The translations under genes were made by a program, and so were the position numbers. DNA of 64,000 bases from Acidobacteriaceae bacterium (GTDB lineage: Bacteria > Acidobacteriota > Terriglobia > Terriglobales > Acidobacteriaceae), in the NCBI GenBank assembly GCA_003138515.1, contig PLGG01000015.1, positions 187,344 to 251,343 on the forward strand, given 5' to 3'. Shown here piece after piece: positions 19,935 through 28,960 of this stretch; position 1 is the stretch's first letter, and each line of letters opens with the position of its first letter. The notes beneath the pieces are model-generated. The model was not told the origin of the DNA. It ran no database searches and saw only the letters and a list, made by a program, of their open reading frames with translations.

Positions 19935-21287
19935 TCAGGTCAACGGCGGAGGAAGAATTGTTTTTGCGGCCATTCGGCCCACGCCGCGAAGGATGGCCTT
20001 GATGGGCCAGCGATCTTCGGCGTCGGGGAAGAAAACCTCTCCTGTGCGCTTTGCTTCGGGGCGGTAGTACCAGCGCTTGAGCAGCGCCAGATGACCCTGC
20101 CGAATTGTGGCTGTCGGCGCGGCTTTGTCTTGCGTCAAAGCGCCGAGAGCGTCCTCGAGCCGGCTTTCGAGAACGCCGCGAGCGAGCTTTGGTGCGACTG
20201 GCGCCTGCGTTGCGGCCTGTGCTTCCGCTGCTCGGCTGCTGCTGATTCCCGATCCCTGTTCCCTGCTCCCTGTTCCCTGTTCTCCGTTCTCTGCTCTCTG
20301 ATCTTTGATCTCTGTCTGCTCCGGAATCGCTTCAATCGCCAGCGGCTGCGCGAACAGCGAGGTCGAGCCGGACTGCTCGTTCTGAATTCTCATGCCCAGA
20401 GTCGAGAAAGCCGCCGGGCCACGCAGGCGGCCGCTATCAAACAAGAACACGGCGACTTCGTCGGGATTCGCTGAGGCTTGAACAATCACAGCGCGAAGTT
20501 GGCTAAGTGGGCGGACGAGTTCGGCGGCCAGGGCGCGCACGGCCTCGACTTGCTGCACCTGTGCGTGGAGCGCGGCGGCGGACTCGAATGCGAGATCGGC
20601 CGATGCCTGGTCGCGCTCAGTGCGGAGGGTGACGAGCCGGCTTTCGCCGCGCGTCGCGAGAAAACGTTCGACGGCCACAGACTCTTCCCCATAGCGCTCG
20701 TCGCTGCAGCCCTTGAAACACGGCGCGAGACACATCTTCATCTCGGAGTAGACGCAGCCCGGATAGCTCGGATCGGGCGCGAGTTCGAAGGTGCAGCGGC
20801 GCAGCAGAAACAATTTGAGCATCTCTTCGGCGTAGCGCTCGGCGGCAGCGCGCGAGGGGAACGGTCCGTACGCCCAGTCGGCTTCGCGAAGGCTGGGCCG
20901 ATGCGTGACCGTAACACGCGGGTAAGGATTGCCGCCGAGAAAACGGACGAAGGCGGGATGGCGGAGGTGCATGCGCTCCAAAACTGTTGCGCCGAAGATC
21001 TCGTCTAAAAGAGAGAACTGCGCAAGCAGCGATTCGAACTCGGAGCCGGTGAGCTTCCAATCGATTCGGCGTACAAGTCCAGCGAGATGGAGGCGGCGCG
21101 GATGCTTCGCGGAGGGCTGCAGCAGCCGTTCAAGTCTCGAACGAAGGTTGGGCGTACGGCCGATGTAGGGCTCTGCGCGAGAGTCGCCGCCATAGAGCGC
21201 AAAGACCGCTGCCGACTGCGGCAGCTCGGCCAGCGTGGCTTTCGGAGCGGCCAGATCGAATGGCAGAGATTGGAACTCGTTCGGCAC
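19935..21287 (-). CDS. UvrC/Cho-like GIY-YIG nuclease family protein lacking the UvrC C-terminal half
   Basis: SAAVFALYGGDSRAEPYIGRTPNLRSRLERLL GIY-YIG-like region and CMAPCF-type CLAPCFKGCSDERYGE cysteine motif; 450 aa. Confidence 0.75.
   Translation of the reverse strand: MPNEFQSLPFDLAAPKATLAELPQSAAVFALYGGDSRAEPYIGRTPNLRSRLERLLQPSAKHPRRLHLAGLVRRIDWKLTGSEFESLLAQFSLLDEIFGATVLERMHLRHPAFVRFLGGNPYPRVTVTHRPSLREADWAYGPFPSRAAAERYAEEMLKLFLLRRCTFELAPDPSYPGCVYSEMKMCLAPCFKGCSDERYGEESVAVERFLATRGESRLVTLRTERDQASADLAFESAAALHAQVQQVEAVRALAAELVRPLSQLRAVIVQASANPDEVAVFLFDSGRLRGPAAFSTLGMRIQNEQSGSTSLFAQPLAIEAIPEQTEIKDQRAENGEQGTGSREQGSGISSSRAAEAQAATQAPVAPKLARGVLESRLEDALGALTQDKAAPTATIRQGHLALLKRWYYRPEAKRTGEVFFPDAEDRWPIKAILRGVGRMAAKTILPPPLT
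20244..20316. repeat. short tandem/degenerate repeat (CCCTGTT / GGGAACA units) inside the UvrC-like gene
   Basis: ATTCCCGATCCCTGTTCCCTGCTCCCTGTTCCCTGTTCTCCGTTCTCTGCTCTCTGATC...; read as EQTEIKDQRAENGEQGTGSREQGSG. Confidence 0.85.
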
Positions 21288-21448
21288 AGTCCGCGGTCAC
21301 CTCGTAACGTACATCACAAGTACACGTGTTCAAAGAGATTCTACGGCGAGCCGCGGAACAAAGAGCGTGATGCTCGCGGAAAGAGTACAACCAATCTCGG
21401 GGTTTCGCATCTGACGCAAGTGATACCGCAGTACGTGGAGGTGGTATC

Positions 21449-22351
21449 GTGAGACGCTTTGAAGTTGTATTGCTTTCGATTTCTCTCCTTGGTTTTCCGG
21501 TCAGCGATTCGGCGATCCAGAATCAGTCAACGCTGACGCAGCCCTCCCCAGCAAGCGCTCCCGCTTCCATCACCGTCCCTGCCGGTTCCAAAATCGAATT
21601 GGTTGTGACGCGCCCCGAGCGCGCGCAGTCCGCCAAGAACGGCGACACCGTCTACGCGCAAACTTCGTTTCCAACCGTCGCCGGCATCGGCATGGCAATT
21701 CCCGCGGGCACCTACGTGGAAGGGACGATTAAAAGCGTAACGCGTCCCACGCGCAAATTCGACCGCGCCGAGATTCAGGTGCTCTTCACCAAAATCGTTT
21801 TTGCCGATGGCTACATCGTGGAGCTTCCCGGCACAACAAACGCGATGCAGGCGCCGGCAGCCGGTCCCTCATCGGGCGATCCGCAACCCGCGTCCCGCGA
21901 GACGCTCATCGCGATCACGATTCAGGTGACGCCGGCGAACGATCTGCTGCTCGACAATGGCGCTGAAGTGGAGATGACGCTGGGCGCGCCGCTTCAGTTG
22001 AACGCAAAACAGGTTGCGCAGTCGATTCCCCTTTCGCGATTGCCGCAGCCGGGACAGCTTAAATCCGCCACAACTTGCCGCAACGTTCCCGGAAGCCCCG
22101 GTACGCAGGGGACGTCCGATACGGTGATTCCCGGATCGCCCGGCACGCCTGACACCGTGATTCCCAGAGGGCCCGGAATGCCCGATACTGTCATTCCTGG
22201 AACTCCAGCGACTCCGGATACCGTGATCCCCGGCTCGCCGGGCACATCGGGGACCCCTGACTATATTTGTCCGGCCACGCCGCTCGTGATTTCGTCGACT
22301 CCAGTCAACAACCAACCAACGCAAAGTTCTCAGCCGGTGGCGGCCCGTTAG
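21449..22351 (+). CDS. secreted/periplasmic hypothetical protein with C-terminal collagen-like DTVIPGSPGTP repeats
   Basis: GTG start; signal-like N-terminus; PAGSKIELVVTRPERAQSAKNGDTVYAQTSFP core and four 11-aa repeats. Confidence 0.7.
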   Translation: MRRFEVVLLSISLLGFPVSDSAIQNQSTLTQPSPASAPASITVPAGSKIELVVTRPERAQSAKNGDTVYAQTSFPTVAGIGMAIPAGTYVEGTIKSVTRPTRKFDRAEIQVLFTKIVFADGYIVELPGTTNAMQAPAAGPSSGDPQPASRETLIAITIQVTPANDLLLDNGAEVEMTLGAPLQLNAKQVAQSIPLSRLPQPGQLKSATTCRNVPGSPGTQGTSDTVIPGSPGTPDTVIPRGPGMPDTVIPGTPATPDTVIPGSPGTSGTPDYICPATPLVISSTPVNNQPTQSSQPVAAR

Positions 22352-22395
22352 CCCGCCACATTCTTTGGGTGACGCCCAGGAAGGAAGGGTGTTCC

Positions 22396-23190
22396 ATGTT
22401 CGTCCAATCCACTACCGCACTCATGATTGCTTCTCTTACGATCGTTCAAACTCCGATTCCCGCCCCGCAGATTGCACCGCCTCCCGCGCAAAGCTCTCAG
22501 GCCCCGGCGCCACAAACTGCTCCGGCGTCTGCCGGTCAGATTGCGCCCGCACCTTCGGCGCACGCGATCATCGTTCCCACAGGAACGGCAGTTCAGCTCA
22601 CGCTGATGAGCGCCGTTAAGAGTAAATCGACGAAAGCTGGAGACACGGTGCGCGCGGTGGTTGCGTTTCCCGTGACCATCGGGACCGCGCTCGCCATCCC
22701 CGCCGGGACTTTCGTGGACGGCGATGTACTACAGGTGACTGCGCGTCCCAGGGCGGGCCAGCAACCGTCGTTCCGCGTCCACTTCACGCGTCTCGTGTTT
22801 TCCAACGGATATTCGGTGGCCCTGAATGGCGAGAACACGCAGGCATTGGTTCTGCCGGCAGACGGTAGCGCACCCGCGAACGAACTGGCAGCACTCGCGC
22901 CGCTGCGGCTGCCGGGGTCACGCTTTGCTATGGGCGAAGGGCAGATACCGTCAACGGAGCCGCCGACGCTTCCGCGGGTCGGCCCCAACCCCGCGGTCAT
23001 CGGCGGAGTCATGGGAGGTGTATCGGCCCTCGTCATCATCGGGATCCTTGTCGGTGCGCATCACGGCGTGAACAACACAGATTTCTTGCTCTGCGACGCC
23101 GGCTGGCAATTTCAAATGATTCTCGATAGCCCGCTCACGCTCGATGCGGCGCAGGTTTCCGCCGCCGCTGCGACGCCGAGCGCCAACTAG
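22396..23190 (+). CDS. secreted hypothetical protein paralogous to the preceding gene
   Basis: [55 protein letters not shown] aligns with the core of the 21449 product; ATG 22396. Confidence 0.7.
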   Translation: MFVQSTTALMIASLTIVQTPIPAPQIAPPPAQSSQAPAPQTAPASAGQIAPAPSAHAIIVPTGTAVQLTLMSAVKSKSTKAGDTVRAVVAFPVTIGTALAIPAGTFVDGDVLQVTARPRAGQQPSFRVHFTRLVFSNGYSVALNGENTQALVLPADGSAPANELAALAPLRLPGSRFAMGEGQIPSTEPPTLPRVGPNPAVIGGVMGGVSALVIIGILVGAHHGVNNTDFLLCDAGWQFQMILDSPLTLDAAQVSAAAATPSAN

Positions 23191-23633
23191 TCCGCTGCGG
23201 TGACGAGAACGACGAGCGATTGTTTGCCGTCGAGCGAGAACTCGAGCGGAACGGCGCGATCGGTAGCCTCCCCAGCCTCGACGTCGCGTTCGAGCTTCCC
23301 GCCTGCCGCTCCTGTGATGACCACATGCAGCTTGGGTGCGGGCTGCGTTCCCGGTTTGGCAGCGGGAGAGAGCGTGCGGCTTGCCGCCGGCGTGGCGGCT
23401 GGAGAAGAGGGGGCAGGCGCGAACTCCAGCGTGTAGCTGCCTTTGGGCCAGACGCCGAAGTCGGCCTTGCCGCCGCCATCGGTGGTGCGCGCCGCGCAGC
23501 CGCCGCCCGGGTTCTTGCCCAGCTTTACGTCAATGCCTTTGAGCGGCGCGCCGGCGAAAGCGGCATGCGCGAGAAAGAGAAAGGCCACTGCGATGGCCAA
23601 CGATTGCGTTGCGATTCGATGGGAATTTGTCAT
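23187..23633 (-). CDS. small secreted hypothetical protein
   Basis: 148 aa with signal peptide ([19 protein letters not shown]) and a short Cna-B/transthyretin-like segment. Confidence 0.6.
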   Translation of the reverse strand: MTNSHRIATQSLAIAVAFLFLAHAAFAGAPLKGIDVKLGKNPGGGCAARTTDGGGKADFGVWPKGSYTLEFAPAPSSPAATPAASRTLSPAAKPGTQPAPKLHVVITGAAGGKLERDVEAGEATDRAVPLEFSLDGKQSLVVLVTAAD

Positions 23634-23799
23634 TGGACCTCCGGGGATACGGCAGCATCCTATTACGCCCCCGGCAGGGTTGTCAGGCCCCGAAGGTTGT
23701 AGAGAGCATCACCCTTCGAACCCTCCGTTGCCGTGGCGCTTCGAAGCTGCTATGCTGCGGGCGCTATAGAAAACCGATTTACGGCAGGGGTGAACGGTA

Positions 23800-25278
23800 A
23801 TGTGGTTTCTCGGCATGGACGTAGGAACTGGCGGGACACGGGCGCTGATTGTGGACGGCGCGGGAAAGCTGCTGGGGGCGGCGTCGAGCGAGCACGCTCC
23901 ATTTCGCGCCGAGCATCCTGGATGGGCGGAGCAGGATCCCGAGGATTGGTGGCGCGCGGCGCAGGACGCGATTCGCGGGGCGCTCGCTGCGACGCCCGAG
24001 CCACGCGAGCCGATTGCCGCGATTGCGCTCACCGGGCAGATGCACGGCGCCGTGATGCTGGACGAGGCGGGCGCGGTGCTGCGGCCGGCGCTCATCTGGT
24101 GCGACACGCGCACGCAACCTGAGTGCGACTGGCTGACCGAGAAAATCGGCTACGAGCGGCTGATCGAGTTGACCTGCAACCCCGCACTGCCCAATTTCAC
24201 GCTGACCAAGCTGCTATGGGTGAAGACGCATCAGCCGGAGATCTTCTCGAAGATCCGCCACGTAATGTGCCCCAAGGATTACGTGCGGTACCGGCTGACG
24301 GGCGAGTTCGCGATCGATGTCCAGGAGGCCAGCGGGACGCTGCTGCTCGACGTAGCACACCGGCGCTGGTCGCGCGAGATGGCTGAGGTGTCGGGAATCG
24401 ACATGAGCTGGCTTCCAAAGCTGTACGAGTCTCCGGAGATTTGCGCGCGAATCAGCGAAAAGGCCGCGGGGCTGACGGGACTGTCGGCGGGCACGCCGGT
24501 GGCTGCGGGCGCGGGCGACCAGGGCGCGGGCGCGGTGGGCATGGGGATTCTGCAGCCAGGAAGCGTGTCCGCGACCATCGGAACATCCGGAGTCGTTTTC
24601 GCCGCGACAGCGGCTCCAACAAAAGACCCGAAGGGCCGGCTGCACACGTTTTGCCATGCGGTGCCCGGCGAGTGGCACGTAATGGGCGTAACGCAGAGCG
24701 CGGGGTTGAGCCTGAACTGGCTGCGCGGCGCATTCTTTGCCGGCCAAAGCTACGACGCGCTGAGCGATGGCGCGGAAAAGGTTCCCGTGGGATGCGAGGG
24801 CCTGGAGTGGGCGCCCTATCTGCTGGGCGAGCGCACGCCGCATCTTGATCCCGAGGTGCGCGCGGCCTTTGCGGGCATCGGAGTGCAGCACACCGGTGCG
24901 CATTTTGTCCGCGCCGTGCAGGAAGGCGTGGCCTACTCGCTGCAGGACACCTTCACGCTCTTCCGCGAATTGGGAATTCCGGTGAGCGGCATTCGCCTTG
25001 GCGGCGGCGGAGCGCGCGGCTCGCTGTGGCGGAAGATTCAGGCCGGCATTTACGGACACGCGGTGGAGATTCTGGAGGCCGAGGAAGGCGGCGCGTTTGG
25101 CTGCGCGCTGATGGCCGGCGTGGGCGCGGGTCACTGGAAGAATCTGGATGAAGCCTGCGGGCAGGCGATCAAGGTGGCGCAGCGGATTGAGCCGGACGCA
25201 AAAGATGTGGCGGCGTACAAGGCCGGCTACGCGCGGTGGAGAAAGCTCTACCCGGCGCTGCGCGGGCTCCGAAACTAG
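23800..25278 (+). CDS. xylB: xylulokinase (FGGY family)
   Basis: FLGMDVGTGGTRALIVD, ALTGQMHGAVMLDEAG, CPKDYVRYRLTGE, GAGDQGAGAVGMG, IRLGGGGARGSLWRKIQA. Confidence 0.9.
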   Translation: MWFLGMDVGTGGTRALIVDGAGKLLGAASSEHAPFRAEHPGWAEQDPEDWWRAAQDAIRGALAATPEPREPIAAIALTGQMHGAVMLDEAGAVLRPALIWCDTRTQPECDWLTEKIGYERLIELTCNPALPNFTLTKLLWVKTHQPEIFSKIRHVMCPKDYVRYRLTGEFAIDVQEASGTLLLDVAHRRWSREMAEVSGIDMSWLPKLYESPEICARISEKAAGLTGLSAGTPVAAGAGDQGAGAVGMGILQPGSVSATIGTSGVVFAATAAPTKDPKGRLHTFCHAVPGEWHVMGVTQSAGLSLNWLRGAFFAGQSYDALSDGAEKVPVGCEGLEWAPYLLGERTPHLDPEVRAAFAGIGVQHTGAHFVRAVQEGVAYSLQDTFTLFRELGIPVSGIRLGGGGARGSLWRKIQAGIYGHAVEILEAEEGGAFGCALMAGVGAGHWKNLDEACGQAIKVAQRIEPDAKDVAAYKAGYARWRKLYPALRGLRN

Positions 25279-25958
25279 ACGAACGCGGCTTCGTTGGCCG
25301 GCATCGTAAAGTCGGCGAACGTGAAGCCGTCGCGGGTGACGACTTCTCCCGTCGTAACGGGCAGCGGAGCCGAGAACATGGGCCCGGCGTAGACGCAGGT
25401 GTGGAACTCGCCGCGCTCGCCGCAGGGATCTGCGCTGGGCGGCAAATCGCGCAACAACTCCAAATCAAACTCACGTCCGGCAAAACCGGCGGGGAGCCGC
25501 TTCGTATCGACACAGGAAACCCGTGCGCGCAGGCCACCGGCGATCATCTCGCGTGCCAGCGCATCGGTCGGAATCTGCCAGAGCGGAAACAGCGGCTGGA
25601 GTCCGGTGGGCGCGAGCTGGCGCACGCGATAGTCGCGGACGTCCTCCAGAAAAAGATCGCCGAAAGCGACCGCGTCGATTTTCTCGGCGACGGCGCGCTG
25701 GCAGGTCTCCGCCATGCGCTGCTCGTAGACTTCGTTGGGGCAGGGCCAGGGCAACGGGACGATCCAGAGCGGGAGCCCGGCGGCTGCTGCCTGGGCTTCG
25801 AGGACCGCGCGCCGCACTCCGTGCATCGCGACGCGATCGAACTCCGAGTTGAGCGTGGTGAGCAGCCCGCAGATTTCGATGGCCGGATCGCGGCGGAGGA
25901 CGTGAAGCGTCCACGCGCTGTCTTTGCCGCTGCTCCAGGAGAGAAGAACGCGCTTCAT
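25275..25958 (-). CDS. Dph6-like ATP-pyrophosphatase (diphthine--ammonia ligase family)
   Basis: KRVLLSWSSGKDSAWTLHVLRR PP-loop; VAFGDLFLEDVRDYR; internal ATG 25958 preferred over 26279. Confidence 0.85.
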   Translation of the reverse strand: MKRVLLSWSSGKDSAWTLHVLRRDPAIEICGLLTTLNSEFDRVAMHGVRRAVLEAQAAAAGLPLWIVPLPWPCPNEVYEQRMAETCQRAVAEKIDAVAFGDLFLEDVRDYRVRQLAPTGLQPLFPLWQIPTDALAREMIAGGLRARVSCVDTKRLPAGFAGREFDLELLRDLPPSADPCGERGEFHTCVYAGPMFSAPLPVTTGEVVTRDGFTFADFTMPANEAAFV

Positions 25959-26028
25959 AGGGTGATGATAGCGGTCCCGGCAAAGCTGGCGCGCGGAAAT
26001 CGTCCCGAGCGACGATGGTATATCGTTG

Positions 26029-26051
26029 TGTAATGCAACTTTGTCATTACA
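26029..26051. promoter_or_regulatory. inverted repeat, candidate operator of the RHH-MazF pair
   Basis: TGTAATG-N9-CATTACA upstream of the antitoxin start at 26085; TACAAT follows at 26060. Confidence 0.5.
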
Positions 26052-26084
26052 TAATGTGCTACAATTCTGTACGGAGTTGATGCG

Positions 26085-26357
26085 ATGCCAGTGACTGAAG
26101 ATCGCGGCAAGGAGGCCACGCTCAATCTGCGCGTGGATGCAGAGCTCAAGGCGGAATTCGCTTCCGCCGTAGAGGCCGAGGACCGGCCTGCTGCTGAGGT
26201 TTTGCGCGGCCTTATGCGGAGCTACATCGAGGAGTCGCGCCGCCGCCGCTTCGCCGCTGAAGCCCGCCGCCAATCGCAACTAATTGCCGCCTCAAAGGAC
26301 GAGGCGGAAGTGATGCGCTGGATTCAGGACGTGAGCTCGGCGAAAGGGCGGAAATGA
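26085..26357 (+). CDS. ribbon-helix-helix-like antitoxin
   Basis: ATLNLRVDAELKAEFASAVEAEDRPAAEVLRGLMRSYIEE; overlaps a MazF-like gene by 4 nt. Confidence 0.7.
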   Translation: MPVTEDRGKEATLNLRVDAELKAEFASAVEAEDRPAAEVLRGLMRSYIEESRRRRFAAEARRQSQLIAASKDEAEVMRWIQDVSSAKGRK

Positions 26358-26674
26358 AACGCGGCGATCTCGTGACCGTCGCGGTGTCAGGAGACTATGG
26401 CAAGCCGCGCCCGGCGCTGGTGGTGCAGGCTGACGCCTTTGGCCTGCATCCCTCCGTGATTGTGTTGCCGTTAACCAGCGAGTTGCACGATACGCCGCTG
26501 TTCAGAGTAATGGTGAATTCAAGCAGGGAGACTGGGTTGCGCGCCGCTTCGCAGATCATGGTGGACAAAGCAACGACCGTGCCGCGCGGCAAAATCGGTC
26601 CGCGCATCGGACGCGTGAATGCGCATACGATGCAAGCGGTCGACCAGGCGCTACGCGCCTTCCTCGATTTATAG
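26354..26674 (+). CDS. PemK/MazF-family toxin
   Basis: MKRGDLVTVAVSGDYGKPRPALVVQAD ... ASQIMVDKATTVPRGKIGPRIGRV. Confidence 0.85.
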   Translation: MKRGDLVTVAVSGDYGKPRPALVVQADAFGLHPSVIVLPLTSELHDTPLFRVMVNSSRETGLRAASQIMVDKATTVPRGKIGPRIGRVNAHTMQAVDQALRAFLDL

Positions 26675-26696
26675 GGTTAATCGCCTACTTGCCGAA

Positions 26697-28832
26697 TCAG
26701 TGCAGGTCAATGTCGGCCTGGAGCGGAGTGTTCTCGCTGGAATCGCCGACGCGAATGGTGAACTTGCCGGGATCGATGATCCACTTTTGCCCGGGTTCAT
26801 CCCAGTAGCTGAAGGCGCGCGCGTCGAGGCTGATCGTCACGGGGCGAGTTTCGCCGGGATCGAGGCGGACTTTCGCGAAGCCCTTCAGTTCGCGCTCGGG
26901 ACGGTCGACCTGTGCGGAAGGGTCGGAGACGTAAAGCTGGGCGACATCGGCTCCAGCGACGCTGCCTGCGTTGGTGACGTCGAAGCTGACGTTGACCGCG
27001 GAACCGGAAGCAGCCGAAGCGGGAACGTCGAGCTTTGAGAAGCTGAATGTGGTGTAGCTCAAACCGAAACCGAAGGGAAAGAGCGGGTGTTTGCCGGTAG
27101 TGGTCCAGTAGCGATAGCCGACCATCAGCTTGTCGCCGTACTTGATGTGCTCGATGGTGTAGTCCTTGGGCTGGCCGTCTGCGCCAATTGTGTGGAGAGT
27201 CGTATTGTCCTTTGGGTCGCCGTTGTACCACTTCGAGGAAGGGTTCTGGTCCCAACTGCGGTCGAAGCTGACAGGGAGTTTGGCCTCAGGGTCGTGCTGT
27301 CCGAAGAGAATCTGCGCTACGGCCGTGCCGCCTTCCTGGCCGGGATACCAGGTGTGGAGCAGTACGGGAACTTTATCGAGCCAGCGGCTGGTGTCAACTC
27401 CGCCGCCCGCAGTGATGGTCACGATGGTGCGCGGATTGATTGCCGCGACCGTCTCGATCAACGCGTCCTCACCCGGAGGCAGCGTGAAGGTGCGGTCGGC
27501 GCCCTCGCGCTCGGTGGCTGCGCTAAAGCCAACGGACAGGATGACGGCGTCTGCCTGCGCGACCAATTCTTTCTGACCGGGACCATCGGGAATTCCGGCG
27601 CTATAGAAGATATGAACGTCAGGCCCGAGGAGGTTGGCAATGCCGGTGACGATGCTGACCGGCTCAAACGCGTGGGCCTCCGACGATCCGCCGCCTCCGG
27701 TAACCGCGGGATAAGCATCGGGCCCGATGATGGCGATGGATTTCACTTTGTGAGGATCGAGCGGCAGCAGATTTCCCTCGTTCTTGAGGAGCGTGATGCT
27801 TTCGAGCGCGCCCTGAAGTGCAACCGACCGATCGCGGACGGAGTAAGTGGAGTCGGCGGGATCGAACTGCGGGCGATCGGTGAAGCCGTAGCGGAGCTCG
27901 GTGCGGAAGAGCCGCAGGAGATGTTCGTTGATGGTGGACTCTTTCACCTGGCCGCTCTGGACTGCCGGAACAAGATTCTTCGCGTTCATGAATTTCGGGC
28001 TGGGCATCTCGAGATCGAGGCCGTTGTTCACCGCCGCGACGCCGTCATACGTCGCGTCCCAGTCGGACATAAGAACGCCCTGAAAACCCCATTCGCCTCT
28101 GAGCAGCTTGAGGTTGAGGAAGTCGTTTTGCGTGGAGTGAACCCCGTTCACGAGGTTGTAGGAGTCCATCACCGCGTCCACGTGAGCTTTGGTGACGGCA
28201 GCTTCAAACGCGGGCAGATAAATCTCGCGCATGGTGCGCTCGTCAACGTCGGCGCTCGCGTTGTGGCGATTGAATTCCTGGTCGTTGAGTGCGAAGTGCT
28301 TCACCGTAGCGGCGACGCCCTGCGACTGCACCCCCTCAATGAATGGCACAACGAGAGCAGCGTTCAGGAAAGGGTCCTCGGAAAGATATTCGAAGTTGCG
28401 GCCGCTTAAGGGTGAGCGCGCGATGTTCACGCCGGGGCCAAGCAGGAAGTTGACGTTCCGCGCGCGGGCGTCGCGGCCAAGGCTCTCGCCGAGCTTGCGC
28501 GCAAAATCTGTGTCCCAGGTAGCAGCCAGCGCAACTCCGCCCGCGTAAGCCGTTGTGGGGCCCCAGGTACGCACGCCGACCGAGGCATCGGACATTTTGA
28601 ATTGAGGCAGGCTGATGGACGGCATGGGCCGCGTAAACATGTTGTCGACGCCGCCCAGAAGCTCGATTTTCTGCTCGAGCGTGAGCTTGGCGATCATGGC
28701 GTGGGCCTGAGCCTCAATGGCGGGCGAATCGGGCGCCGGAGCCTGGGCCGAAACAGACAGGCAGCCTGCCAGGAGAAGGGCGAGAAAAAGCGAAAAGGCA
28801 GAGAGGTTTGGGAGCGATTTGAAAGAATTCAT
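26697..28832 (-). CDS. secreted glycoside hydrolase family 3 beta-glucosidase
   Basis: LSVSAQAPAP signal; KHFALNDQEFNRHNASADVDERTMREIYLPAFEAAV, VMSDWDATYDG; C-terminal fibronectin III-like domain. Confidence 0.93.
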   Translation of the reverse strand: MNSFKSLPNLSAFSLFLALLLAGCLSVSAQAPAPDSPAIEAQAHAMIAKLTLEQKIELLGGVDNMFTRPMPSISLPQFKMSDASVGVRTWGPTTAYAGGVALAATWDTDFARKLGESLGRDARARNVNFLLGPGVNIARSPLSGRNFEYLSEDPFLNAALVVPFIEGVQSQGVAATVKHFALNDQEFNRHNASADVDERTMREIYLPAFEAAVTKAHVDAVMDSYNLVNGVHSTQNDFLNLKLLRGEWGFQGVLMSDWDATYDGVAAVNNGLDLEMPSPKFMNAKNLVPAVQSGQVKESTINEHLLRLFRTELRYGFTDRPQFDPADSTYSVRDRSVALQGALESITLLKNEGNLLPLDPHKVKSIAIIGPDAYPAVTGGGGSSEAHAFEPVSIVTGIANLLGPDVHIFYSAGIPDGPGQKELVAQADAVILSVGFSAATEREGADRTFTLPPGEDALIETVAAINPRTIVTITAGGGVDTSRWLDKVPVLLHTWYPGQEGGTAVAQILFGQHDPEAKLPVSFDRSWDQNPSSKWYNGDPKDNTTLHTIGADGQPKDYTIEHIKYGDKLMVGYRYWTTTGKHPLFPFGFGLSYTTFSFSKLDVPASAASGSAVNVSFDVTNAGSVAGADVAQLYVSDPSAQVDRPERELKGFAKVRLDPGETRPVTISLDARAFSYWDEPGQKWIIDPGKFTIRVGDSSENTPLQADIDLH

Positions 28833-28960
28833 ATCGCGCCAACGGTATCGCATTTGGCCGCTGGATGTATACAGCCTGAAAGGGCCTTACCGGCAGCTGC
28901 CCGTAAAAGTTCGGCACGTATGGCATTTATCAGCATCAAATCAATTTGAGGTTGATTCCA

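Noticed and set aside
22090-22260. Regularly spaced repeats that might suggest CRISPR
   Set aside because: They are in-frame 33-bp coding repeats (DTVIPGSPGTP) without spacers; no CRISPR array or cas gene was seen in the window
27087-28409. 440-aa plus-strand ORF opposite the GH3 gene
   Set aside because: Shadow ORF; no start context and no recognizable motifs, while GH3 is certain
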